In this document: piece after piece, positions 17,959 to 26,344 of the stretch | Layout of the letters: every line of letters starts with the position of its first letter | Position numbering within the stretch: the stretch's first letter is position 1 | NCBI GenBank assembly: GCA_018365815.1 | Contig: JAGZJH010000005.1 | Coordinates: 1-64,000 of the forward strand | Length of the DNA: 64,000 nucleotides | Reading direction: 5' to 3' | Source of the DNA: Erysipelotrichaceae bacterium | Lineage (GTDB): Bacteria; Bacillota_I; Bacilli_A; Erysipelotrichales; Coprobacillaceae | Position numbers and translations under genes: made by a program | Notes under the pieces: generated by a model | Databases searched by the model: none | Told to the model about the DNA's origin: nothing | Seen by the model: only the letters and a program-made list of their open reading frames with translations

Positions 17959-18912
17959 CTATTCTTCAACAATCTTAGCAGATGTTAAAATTAATTGACT
18001 AGCTTGAATACGATTTAAATCACGTTTTAAATCTTCAGCGCTTACTTTTTCTAAAACTTCCTCTTTAGACACTTGATTATGATTTGCAATCATTTCAACT
18101 TGTGAATCTAATTCTTCATCAGTTGTTTGTAAATTTTCAACAGCAACAATTTCATCAATAATCGCTTCAAATTTAGCTTGTTGTGTAGCAGCTGGTAAAA
18201 GTTGTTGTTTTAATGTTTCTTGGTCCATTCCAATCATTTGTAAATATTGATCTAATTGCATTCCTTGACTAGCAATTTGATGTGTTAAATGATTAAGATG
18301 TTGTTCCATTGCTCTTTGAATATCATCATCTTCTACTTCTACTTCAGAATCGTTGATTAATTTTTCCATTACTTTATTTTCTTTATCTGCATTGAACATT
18401 TGTTCATGATGGGCTTCAATTGAAGCTTTAATATTGTTTTGTAAATCTTCAACAGTATTCATTTCAGGAATATTAAATGATTTAACAAATTCATCATTTA
18501 ATTCTGCTTGTTTTTTGACACCAATATTATGAACAGTGACTTTAAACACAACATCTGCTCCCGCTAAATCAGCTGCTCCATAATTTTCAGGAAAAGTTAA
18601 ATTCAATTCACGAGTTTCACCTTTAGACATTCCAATCATTTGATCTTCAAAACCTGGAATAAATTGACCTGAACCAATTTCTAATTGAAAACCTTCTGCT
18701 TTTCCACCATCAAAAGCCACACCATCTTTAAATCCTTCAAAATCAATTGTTGTCACATCACCATGTTCCACAAGCCCTTCTTTATCTTCTAAAGAATTTG
18801 ATTGTGCTAATAAACGATTAATTTCGCTATCAATTTCTTCTTGTGTGACAGGTTGTCTTTTAACATTGACTTCAATTTCTTTATAATTACCTAATTTAAT
18901 TACTTTACTCAT
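17959..18912 (-). CDS. Trigger factor-like chaperone lacking the ribosome-binding domain
   Basis: A 317-aa protein corresponding to trigger factor from the FKBP-type prolyl isomerase domain onward. GDVTTIDFEGFKDGVAFDGG and FIPGFEDQMIGMSKGE, near residues 50-98, are the FKBP core, and the rest is the helical SurA-like C-terminal chaperone domain. Full-length trigger factor is about 430 aa and starts with a ribosome-docking domain carrying the GFRxGK signature; that whole domain is absent here. The start is well supported: AAAGGAAATTATT precedes the ATG, with only A/T-rich DNA upstream. It is probably a free cytosolic chaperone/isomerase. Whether a full-length tig exists elsewhere cannot be seen. 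Confidence 0.85.
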   Translation of the reverse strand: MSKVIKLGNYKEIEVNVKRQPVTQEEIDSEINRLLAQSNSLEDKEGLVEHGDVTTIDFEGFKDGVAFDGGKAEGFQLEIGSGQFIPGFEDQMIGMSKGETRELNLTFPENYGAADLAGADVVFKVTVHNIGVKKQAELNDEFVKSFNIPEMNTVEDLQNNIKASIEAHHEQMFNADKENKVMEKLINDSEVEVEDDDIQRAMEQHLNHLTHQIASQGMQLDQYLQMIGMDQETLKQQLLPAATQQAKFEAIIDEIVAVENLQTTDEELDSQVEMIANHNQVSKEEVLEKVSAEDLKRDLNRIQASQLILTSAKIVEE

Positions 18913-19157
18913 AATAATTTCCTTTCTTTACTAGAATGTCCATATTGTAGCATAAAATGATAGGTAGACGCAATAAATTACACTTTCTATTGTTTAATTT
19001 CATTGATTTGTTGTATGAAAAAAGTTATTTAAATTTTAAGTAGACACTTAATGATAAAACAAAAGATTTTAAATCGACTTTATTACAAAGCCCAGAATAA
19101 AATTTCTTTTGATTTTAAAATAAGTAAAAACTATTTAAATAACTTTAATTCAATTAG
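18913..19157. other. Intergenic region with no gene detected
   Basis: A/T-rich spacer between alanine dehydrogenase and the trigger-factor-like gene. I see no supported small gene, hairpin terminator or structured RNA; it presumably holds the promoter of the downstream gene. Confidence 0.5.
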
Positions 19158-20267
19158 TCATAATAATTCTTTTGGATTCTTATAAGGCATATTTAATGCA
19201 TTGGCAACTGCTTGACAAGTCATTTGCCCTTGATAAGTATTTAATCCATTCATAAATCCTTCATCTTCTTTTAAAGCTTCTAAGCCTTGATTAGCTAATT
19301 TTAAAATATAAGGTAACGTCGCATTAGAAAGAGCAATTGTTGAAGTACGAGGAACAGCTCCTGGCATATTAGCCACTGAATAGTGAAGTACGCCATGTTT
19401 AACAAACACCGGATCATCATGGGTAGTCGTGTGATCACAAGTTTCAATACAACCACCTTGATCAATGGCTACATCAACAATCGCACTACCCGGTTTCATT
19501 TCCTTTACCATTTCTTCACTCACCAATTTAGGTGCTTTTGCTCCCGGTACTAATACTGCTCCAATAACTAAATCAGCTTCTTTTAAAGCCACTTTTAAAT
19601 TATATTCCGTATTATAAATGGTATGAATTGTTCCATTAGAAACATCATCAATATAAGCCATACGTTCAGCGTTAATATCAAATACTTGTACAACTGCCCC
19701 TAAACCACTAGCAATACGTGCAGCATTAAAACCAACAATTCCTCCACCAATAATCACCACATTAGCAGGCATGACGCCTGGAACTCCACCAAGCAAAATC
19801 CCATTTCCACCATTTGCCTTTTGCAACATATTTGCTCCAATTTGTACAGACATACGTCCTGCCACTTCACTCATCGGCGTTAACAAAGGTAGATTTCCTC
19901 GTTTAGACGATACTGTTTCATATGCAATCGCAGTTGTTTTAGATTGAATTAAAGCATTTGCAAATGGTTCATTATTTGCAATATGCAAATAAGTAAAAAT
20001 CATTTGATCTTCTCTTAAATATTTATACTCACTTTCTAAATATTCTTTAACTTTAACAATCAAATCTGCTTTTTTAAACACTTCATCAACTTCACAAATC
20101 ATTGCTCCGGCTTCTTTATACTCATCATCATAAAAACCACTGCCTACTCCTGCACCTTTTTCAACAAGAACTTCATGTCCAGCTTTAACTAAAGCAAAAG
20201 TTCCTGCCGGTGTTAATGAGACACGATTTTCATTATTTTTTATTTCTTTAGGTATACCAATAATCAT
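19158..20267 (-). CDS. ald: Alanine dehydrogenase
   Basis: A 369-aa enzyme of the usual family length. The N-terminal signature is GIPKEIKNNENRVSLTPAG, the substrate region contains EKGAGVGSGF and FTYLHIA, and the Rossmann NAD-binding motif GGGIVGFNAARIASGLGA lies near residue 172. It also has the DQGGCIETCDHTTTHDDP and NMPGAVPRTST segments seen in alanine dehydrogenases. It interconverts L-alanine and pyruvate plus ammonia with NAD. AAAGGAAGTG precedes the ATG. It appears to be a single-gene unit. Confidence 0.96.
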   Translation of the reverse strand: MIIGIPKEIKNNENRVSLTPAGTFALVKAGHEVLVEKGAGVGSGFYDDEYKEAGAMICEVDEVFKKADLIVKVKEYLESEYKYLREDQMIFTYLHIANNEPFANALIQSKTTAIAYETVSSKRGNLPLLTPMSEVAGRMSVQIGANMLQKANGGNGILLGGVPGVMPANVVIIGGGIVGFNAARIASGLGAVVQVFDINAERMAYIDDVSNGTIHTIYNTEYNLKVALKEADLVIGAVLVPGAKAPKLVSEEMVKEMKPGSAIVDVAIDQGGCIETCDHTTTHDDPVFVKHGVLHYSVANMPGAVPRTSTIALSNATLPYILKLANQGLEALKEDEGFMNGLNTYQGQMTCQAVANALNMPYKNPKELL

Positions 20268-20401
20268 ATTTTCACTTCCTTTACTTGGTTATTATAACAC
20301 AAATCTTTTAGAATGATGAGATAAACACACTAAAAGCAAATTTAATATATTTTTCGTTTATTCAAATTATATTTATCAAACTATCATCGTTCTCTAGTCA
20401 A

Positions 20402-20441
20402 ATAAAAAAAGATGAATCATTATCAAAACGGTTCATCTTTA
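20402..20441 (-). terminator. Terminator of purC
   Basis: The stem AAAGATGAA (20408-20416) / TTCATCTTT (20432-20440) is followed on the minus strand by TTTTTTTATT. It sits just downstream of the purC stop codon. Confidence 0.8.
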
Positions 20442-20452
20442 AAACATATATA

Positions 20453-21139
20453 TTATCTAATTCTATCAATAATCATTTTAGCACAATCAATTTGATTAGG
20501 GATATTTCCATTTTTATCTTTAACACGCCAAATATCTGGTGTAATTTCATCAGCAACATAAATTTTACCGTTTTCGTCATACCCTACTTCAATTTTAAGA
20601 TCAATTAATTGTAAATCAATCTTAGCAAGTTCTTCTCTTAAAACAGCACCAACTTTTGTTAAAACACCTAAAGCTTCATCATATTGTCCTTCCACTAACA
20701 TCCCTTTCATGATACAAATACGTTCACTAATTAGTGGATCGCCTTGTTCATCATCTTTTAATGTGACTTCTAAATATGGAGGTTCAAATTCGATTCCTTC
20801 ATCAAGTGTGAATCTGCGACACATACTTCCCGCAGTATAATAGCGAAGTACAAACTCTAATTTTGGAACTGTAAGATTTCTCACTTCCATTAAATTTTTA
20901 TCAATATCAGCTCCAAGATAATGTGTAGGAATTCCATTTTTTTCCATCAATTCAAAAAAGTATTTTGAAACTTCTAACCCAATTTTACCTTTTCCTTCAA
21001 CACTTCCACCTACTGAATTTGATCCGGGATCAAAAACACCATTTTCTCCTGTTGCAGAGTCTTTAAAAAATAAATAAACTTTCCCTGTTTCTTCATCTTT
21101 AATTACATCTTTTGTTTTTCCACTATAAATTTTTTCCAT
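20453..21139 (-). CDS. purC: SAICAR synthase (purine biosynthesis)
   Basis: A 228-aa phosphoribosylaminoimidazole-succinocarboxamide synthase. EKIYSGKTKDVIKDEETGKV is the family N-terminal ATP-binding strand pair, FKDSATG is the phosphate-binding motif, and KGKIGLEVSKYFFELMEKNGIPTH and YTAGSMCRRF follow in the expected order. The segment normally reading 'VVRN' is VLRYY here, so it is a somewhat divergent subgroup. It joins CAIR and aspartate using ATP. AAAGGAC lies upstream of the ATG. It stands alone instead of within a pur operon, and I see no purine riboswitch in the 270-nt upstream gap. Confidence 0.93.
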   Translation of the reverse strand: MEKIYSGKTKDVIKDEETGKVYLFFKDSATGENGVFDPGSNSVGGSVEGKGKIGLEVSKYFFELMEKNGIPTHYLGADIDKNLMEVRNLTVPKLEFVLRYYTAGSMCRRFTLDEGIEFEPPYLEVTLKDDEQGDPLISERICIMKGMLVEGQYDEALGVLTKVGAVLREELAKIDLQLIDLKIEVGYDENGKIYVADEITPDIWRVKDKNGNIPNQIDCAKMIIDRIR

Positions 21140-21407
21140 AAAATTTGTCCTTTCATTTTAAAGAGTAAACTTTCCTGTTCATATGAAGTTTACCACAAAG
21201 AAAAAACTGTGCAATATTTTTTTATCAATTTTTATCGAATTTTAAACTTTTACTTCCCTATTGTATTTACAACAAAGCAATATGTACTAAACTTTATTAT
21301 TTCAGATTGAATTTTTATATCATTTATAATCTATAACCTCTTAAATATTTCTAACAATATTGTTTATAACGACGCTTTAAGCCAAAATGTCAAATACATT
21401 TTTTTCA

Positions 21408-21731
21408 TCATTTAACATTTTTTTGATACATGATTTTAGTAATGAAATAACAGATGGTAAAAAACACATAAATAATCACAACACTTAATAGATTAATCGA
21501 TAGTAAAGATTGACTTTGCATTACATTAGCAATAGCCTTGTTTATAACTTTTTGGTCTATTCCAATTTTTACTAAAACACGATAACGATCTTTTTCCTCA
21601 AAAGCAGCATTATATATTTTCATGAATAAAATACTTCCACTAGCTAAAACAAAAACCATAAATACAAAGAAAGAAACACTAAACAAAATATTAATCCACG
21701 AATTTTCATTTCGCATTGGATCGATTTTCAC
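21408..21731 (-). pseudogene. Remnant of a BceB-type ABC transporter permease
   Basis: A 107-codon frame with two hydrophobic segments around ASGSILFMKIYNAAFEEKDRYRVLVKIGID. This matches the conserved loop of FtsX/BceB-like permeases (MacB_PCD fold), where 'fmKiynea-eDk-rY--L-kiG' precedes the final membrane helices. Full permeases are about 600-660 aa with ten helices, so this is only the C-terminal part, and the last helices look shortened. No ATPase partner is nearby. It marks the edge of the host backbone before the accessory region. Confidence 0.6.
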
Positions 21732-21886
21732 TAATCCTACACTTCATATAAATACTGCTGCCCATTGAAAATAAGGCATTTTAGATATATTTCTTGACCA
21801 TTTTTATATCTCTTGATTTATTTTTTACTCTTTTTTTCGTAAAAATACTTCAAAAGTATTTCACGATATAAATTTCAGTGAGTTAT

Positions 21887-22252
21887 TTATTTATTTTTCG
21901 GGCCTAATTTATATTCTACAAAACCCTCAGCTATTTCTATAAAATCTTGAATTTGATAATCCTTAGTTGCCTGAGGATATTTCTTAGCCAACGCCTTATA
22001 CTCTTCAATAAATGCATATGATGGTTTTTCCTGTGATATTTCATCTGAGATTTCTGAAAGATATACATATTCGTTTTCTGTCATTTCATCTCTCATATAT
22101 TTCAAGAAATCATCAAAGTCTTCATCAGAATTAACGATTAAATCAGTCATTTCTCTCCAAAGTTTTGACATTCTGTAATCATCTTCTCGATCAGCCCATG
22201 ACATTCTATCTTTTTCTGCAATTATATCTTTAAATTTTTCTCTATCAAACAT
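21887..22252 (-). CDS. Unknown small acidic protein (121 aa)
   Basis: I do not recognise this 121-aa protein. It is highly charged, predicted helical and soluble, with no signal peptide (MFDREKFKDIIAEKDRMSWADRED at the start and FIEIAEGFVEYKLG at the end). It lies 106 nt downstream of the type III restriction subunit in the same orientation and could be the last gene of that operon or independent. It has no recognisable toxin, antitoxin or nuclease motif. Confidence 0.6.
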   Translation of the reverse strand: MFDREKFKDIIAEKDRMSWADREDDYRMSKLWREMTDLIVNSDEDFDDFLKYMRDEMTENEYVYLSEISDEISQEKPSYAFIEEYKALAKKYPQATKDYQIQDFIEIAEGFVEYKLGPKNK

Positions 22253-22358
22253 TTTTACTTTTTTTCTTTCTTTTTAGTAGGTTGTTTTAGATCAGGAAAA
22301 TAATTGAAATCTACGATTTAGCTTTTATTTAGATTTACACATAAGCATAAGCATATAA

Positions 22359-24572
22359 CTAAAACTCATCGTCTAATGCTATCCAATGTTCATCAGACAT
22401 ATCATGTGCAAATACAGTATTGTTAATATAAAGTCTATTATCTTTATCACGGACAAATCCCCAATGTAATGAGTGTTCTTTTGCATAATACTTGAATGCA
22501 TTAAATTTGTTTTCAATCTGCCTATCGATATTCTTATCTTTACCTCTAGCTTCTCCACCTTTGGTTTCTATAATCCAAACTGTGCCATCTTTTTTCATTA
22601 CTATATAATCAGCATAAAATAACCACTGATTTTGAAGTCCATCCATATATACTATAGAGAAATACTGTTGCCCAGTATCTCCATTTTTATAAACCCATTC
22701 AATATCATCTCTTGTTTCACAATATTGTTCAAACAACATTTCTGAAGTACTACGCACAAGACTAGTTGCGTATCCAGATGTATATTCATGATAGGCATTA
22801 TTTAAATAATCGGTTTCATTCTTTACTCCTGGATCATACTTATAAAAATCTTGTTCAGGTATTCTAAATGTTGATTTTTTAGGACTAAGAACCAGATTGA
22901 TTTGCTGATTCATATTAGCCGCCACTTCACGAAATTCCTCTTTTAGCAAATGCTCATTATTAATTACAAATGCATAAAATTCTTTTGTTTCAAGCGACAA
23001 TAACTTTTTATATTTTGAACCACCTTTACGGAAAAGACGCTCTAAAATAGTTTTTACTTTAGCAGTAGTCAAGCCAACGGTACTTTTGATTGCATCTACA
23101 GAATGAAGTAATTCTATACCATGTTTATGAGTATTTACTTGCTTGCGAGTAGTGTAGTAACTCTTACTTTCAGCTATCATATCAGTACGCACGAATTCTC
23201 CATGTAATGCATGACCAATAATATCATCTCCAAATGTATATCCAGCTCCAGTAAAACGCAATTTATTCTCCGCAACACTTGTAGTTAAATGATATTTATT
23301 GACCAAGGATTCATATATTTTATTTAATACTTCTCGCTCACCTAAACCATTAAAATCTAAATCTCGCATTTCTTTTTCCAAAGTAAATGTTTTACACTTT
23401 TCTTTTAAAAACAATCTGCGAGTTTCATATGCTTTATCCATATCGGATAATAGTCCTGCTTTATATTTCTCATCAAAAGTATATACATAGCAAAAATCTA
23501 ATAAGTCATCTTCATAATGTTTAGCTTCTGGCATACGACGGATACGCCCAATAGTCTGTATTTCAAAGTTTTCACTCATACCTTCACGAAGTTTAACTAA
23601 TATTTTAGCACGAGGACAATCCCACCCAGTACTAATAGCTTGTTTCATAAGAAGGAAAACAGGTATTCCATCATTTTCAGTTAAATTATCTGGTAAATCC
23701 TTTTTATCTTCACTCATCCATTTACTAACCATACCATTGTCATAAGTATAGCCCATTGATTCTAACTTTTGCTCTACTGCAGTTATAGTTTCAGGTTGTC
23801 CATTAGGAAATTGAATCAATACTAGAGGACGAATATTTTTACCAAATTCTTTATACCTATTCGAAATAGCTTTGCGTTTATTATCAGCAAGATCAAGAAG
23901 ATAATCATAATCATCTGTAATTTCAACATTATCTTCTACGCCTTCGTTTACATACAATGCCTTTGTGATAAGACCTGCACTTATTACATCAACTTCATCT
24001 ATTTCAAAAAATTCATAACGCTTATTTTCTATTGCAGTAGCACTTACACGGACAATATTTTTAGAAGCAAAGGCATCAATAATAGCTTTTGCCTTAGCCG
24101 TATTATTAGAATGCTCCTCATCAATAATTACTATAAATTCTAAACCTGAACGATGAGCTTCAGCGATACGATCAAATAAATTTTTTCTTTCGCTATCACG
24201 AATAGCTGTATTTCCTTTTTTTGTTACAAGTTCCCAATTTATAAATGTAGTACTACCTGGAATAAATCCACTTAATAAGGCATCGAATAAATTTTGTGTA
24301 ACTCGACCTGGAGCGAATTTCACCATCTTTTCTCGACTTTGCTCTTCGAGATTTCCTTTACCAGGGCATAACCATATAAAAGCTGTATTATCACTGATAT
24401 TTGTTAAATATGTATCGATATAATCAATAAGGATGATAGTTTTACCAGCACCAGTAGGTGCTTTCATGATAATCGTCTGCTTACTGTCTGTTTTTGATGT
24501 AAGGTCGATTAATTTCATAACTGCTTGCTCTTGAAATTCAAACAGTTTAATTGATAATCCTGAGTTTACCAT
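22359..24572 (-). CDS. Type III restriction endonuclease, Res (helicase-nuclease) subunit
   Basis: A 737-aa SF2 helicase with a C-terminal nuclease. Walker A is APTGAGKT near residue 38, the Walker B box is IIDEEHSNN near 150, and IQTIGRIRRMPEA is motif VI. Near residue 655 YADYIVMKKDGTVWIIETKG is a PD-(D/E)xK core (D...E-x-K). This is the Res subunit that translocates on DNA and cuts when two head-to-head unmodified sites communicate through a Res-Mod complex. The ATG overlaps the mod stop by 7 nt. Without a working Mod subunit it would lack target recognition, so its current activity depends on whether mod is functional. Confidence 0.88.
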   Translation of the reverse strand: MVNSGLSIKLFEFQEQAVMKLIDLTSKTDSKQTIIMKAPTGAGKTIILIDYIDTYLTNISDNTAFIWLCPGKGNLEEQSREKMVKFAPGRVTQNLFDALLSGFIPGSTTFINWELVTKKGNTAIRDSERKNLFDRIAEAHRSGLEFIVIIDEEHSNNTAKAKAIIDAFASKNIVRVSATAIENKRYEFFEIDEVDVISAGLITKALYVNEGVEDNVEITDDYDYLLDLADNKRKAISNRYKEFGKNIRPLVLIQFPNGQPETITAVEQKLESMGYTYDNGMVSKWMSEDKKDLPDNLTENDGIPVFLLMKQAISTGWDCPRAKILVKLREGMSENFEIQTIGRIRRMPEAKHYEDDLLDFCYVYTFDEKYKAGLLSDMDKAYETRRLFLKEKCKTFTLEKEMRDLDFNGLGEREVLNKIYESLVNKYHLTTSVAENKLRFTGAGYTFGDDIIGHALHGEFVRTDMIAESKSYYTTRKQVNTHKHGIELLHSVDAIKSTVGLTTAKVKTILERLFRKGGSKYKKLLSLETKEFYAFVINNEHLLKEEFREVAANMNQQINLVLSPKKSTFRIPEQDFYKYDPGVKNETDYLNNAYHEYTSGYATSLVRSTSEMLFEQYCETRDDIEWVYKNGDTGQQYFSIVYMDGLQNQWLFYADYIVMKKDGTVWIIETKGGEARGKDKNIDRQIENKFNAFKYYAKEHSLHWGFVRDKDNRLYINNTVFAHDMSDEHWIALDDEF

Positions 24573-25854
24573 GCTTCACCCACCTCCTGTAATTCAAATT
24601 TGAAATAGTCATCAGGAATAATATGTACTTCGACATTTGCAAAAAGAGCATTTTGCTTAGAAGTGAAAAGAACATTTCTTGATACATATAGTGCTTTAAT
24701 TTCACTATATTCATCCCACTTAAGTTCTAATTCATCAGCATCTTCATCTGTTAATAATATTAAATAGTTACTGCCATCAACTTGAATTACATGTTCAAGC
24801 TGAATCATCTCTTTAATATGTTTTAAAAGCTCATCAGAAACATCTTCTACATCTTTTGATACAAAGTCAGTACGATAATATTTTAGGTTAGCAGGAATAC
24901 CTTCTACATCACCATATCCGTTAATTACACGCTTTATACGCTCGTAAGTGATTTTTTCACAGATATTATTTTCATTATTTGTACAAAGGATAAACTTACG
25001 ATTTCCACCATCTTCTTGATTAAGTTTTAATACGGCGTGTGCTGTAGTACCAGAGCCGGCGAAGAAGTCTAAAACAACAGATTCTTTAGGAAGATGACAT
25101 AAAATTTCCTTTATTAGATTCACTGGTTTAACAGTGTCAAATCCTACTGCTTTATTCATAATTTTATTAAGTTCTTCTTTTCCTGTCTGTGCAGTTCCTA
25201 CTTCGTCAGCACGCAAATGAGACCAAAAAGGTGCGAATTTTCTTTTTTCAAGTTCATCTTCGGGATAAACCGCTTTTTTAACAATACCATCTACAATTTC
25301 CAACTTTCCTTGTTCTTCCAACATTCTGGCTGTTTGTTCCCCAATCTGCCATCGCTTTCCTTCTCGTGGCATTTGACCCAATATAGGAAACTTCATAGAA
25401 TCTCTCTTGTAATTTCCTGCATCAGATTTTTCAATTATTTCAAATCTACAAGCTCCAAATTTTCCTTTATGCGGATATTTTAAATCAGATTCTATTTCTT
25501 TAAGAATAAACCCATTTCTTCTTTTCTTATCCTTTGCATAACAATAGATTGACTCAACTTTTTTTTGTAATGAAAACCTTGCCATGCCTGCATTTGTAGG
25601 CTGAGTAGTCGATTCCCAAGTTAGTTGTCCAATAAAATTATTTTCTCCAAAAACCTCATCGCAAATCAATTTTAATTGAGCACTTTCATAATCATTAATC
25701 GAAATAAAAATAACACCTTCAGCAACTAGTAATTTTTGAGCAATTTTTAATCGCTCTAGCATAAAAGAAGCCCACTTACTATGTTTATAGCCATCATCAT
25801 CACCTATCATCGTATCATTATAAATAAATGTATTTCCTGTATTATATGGTGGAT

Positions 25855-25950
25855 CTGTTACCTTTAGGTTATTGATACAATGGAACGATTGTACTTTTGA
25901 ACGATATGCACAGTGTGCATTTTTGCACACCCCTTTCTTGAACGATGCGG
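25855..25950. other. Candidate left attachment region (attL) of the prophage
   Basis: The stretch starts at the point where mod homology ends. It contains three copies of GAACGAT (25883, 25899 and 25940; two of them extended to TTGAACGAT) and a perfect 7-bp inverted repeat around one base, ATGCACAGTGTGCAT (25906-25920), with a further TGCACAC at 25925. Such clustered repeats next to a broken gene fit recombinase-binding arms of an attachment site. This is inferred from layout; the partner site is outside the window. Confidence 0.45.
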
Positions 25951-25964
25951 ACGCACCTAGACAT

Positions 25965-25996
25965 AAAAAAACACCCAGGTGGTCAAAACCTGAGTG
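25965..25996 (-). terminator. Orphan copy of the recombinase-type terminator
   Basis: ACACCCAGG (25971-25979) pairs with CCTGAGTG (25989-25996) with one mismatch, followed on the minus strand by seven Ts. Fifteen bases on the left arm side and thirteen on the right are identical to the hairpin at 30795-30823 behind the recombinase gene. No gene ends directly upstream of this copy. Confidence 0.75.
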
Positions 25997-26018
25997 CATA
26001 AAATAATATTACGTTATT

Positions 26019-26050
26019 AAAAAAGACATGTAATCTTCGGATTACATGTC
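26019..26050 (-). terminator. Strong terminator of the 50-codon gene
   Basis: A perfect 11-bp stem (GACATGTAATC / GATTACATGTC, 26025-26035 and 26040-26050) with a 4-nt loop is followed on the minus strand by TTTTTTAATAAC. It lies 33 nt past the stop codon of the gene at 26084. Confidence 0.9.
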
Positions 26051-26083
26051 CTGACGTTTGGCTGGTAAGTTAGCAATCAACTA

Positions 26084-26236
26084 TTAGCTGAATTGCATAT
26101 TCTTACAAGTGTTAATCGCATGGATTGACACTTCTTTGACATCTGTTGTTGGTAATCTCCAAGCGAAGATGCCAGCTACAGCTGTTACACCAACAGCAGC
26201 AGCAAACTTCCAGTCTATTACAACTGTACAGTTCAT
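26084..26236 (-). CDS. Small single-span membrane peptide of unknown function (50 aa)
   Basis: A 50-codon gene starting at ATG 26236 with a near-perfect AAAGGAGG site 7 nt upstream. The product begins MNCTVVIDWK, has one hydrophobic segment at residues 11-26 (FAAAVGVTAVAGIFAW), then a polar tail ending CKNMQFS. It has Cys at positions 3 and 44. The gene has its own consensus promoter, a short 5' hairpin (GTAGC-AGAA-GCTAC) and a strong terminator, so it is built as an independent, well-expressed unit. Size and layout fit a type I toxin-like or signalling peptide, but no family is recognised and no function is assigned. Confidence 0.7.
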   Translation of the reverse strand: MNCTVVIDWKFAAAVGVTAVAGIFAWRLPTTDVKEVSIHAINTCKNMQFS

Positions 26237-26303
26237 ATTGCTACCTCCTTTCCGGAATCACTTCCAAACAATAATGGTAGCTTCTGCTACTATACGTCAG
26301 TTC

Positions 26304-26332
26304 ATTTTATCACTATTTTAGATAAATTTCAA
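26304..26332 (-). promoter_or_regulatory. Sigma-A promoter of the 50-codon gene
   Basis: TTGAAA (26327-26332) and TAAAAT (26304-26309) on the minus strand are 17 bp apart, just downstream of the 563-aa gene and about 70 nt before the small gene's ATG. Confidence 0.8.
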
Positions 26333-26344
26333 TTTGTTAGAAAA

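Larger units (their letters stand above)
24566..25999 (-). pseudogene. Type III Mod DNA methyltransferase, 5' end replaced (probably inactive)
   Basis: From about residue 49 this is a beta-class adenine-N6 methyltransferase of type III systems: DPPYNTGNTFIYND (catalytic motif IV), the variable target-recognition region, and LDFFAGSGTTAHAVLKL (SAM motif I) near residue 310. Intact Mod proteins have roughly 100 residues before DPPY. Here the first 48 codons are translated from a terminator hairpin (25965-25996) and a repeat-rich non-coding stretch, with no plausible ribosome-binding site, and homology begins abruptly at 25855. I read this as the 3' part of mod cut off by integration of a mobile element. 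Activity is unlikely unless translation starts internally. Confidence 0.75.

Noticed and set aside
21887..22252. Small gene behind res as an antitoxin or anti-restriction gene
   Set aside because: Position alone would suggest it, but no motif supports such a role, so it is left as unknown.
25855..25999. The first 48 codons of the mod frame as a novel N-terminal domain
   Set aside because: They are encoded by a terminator hairpin and repeat DNA, are low-complexity and Cys/His-rich only by chance, and have no ribosome-binding site.
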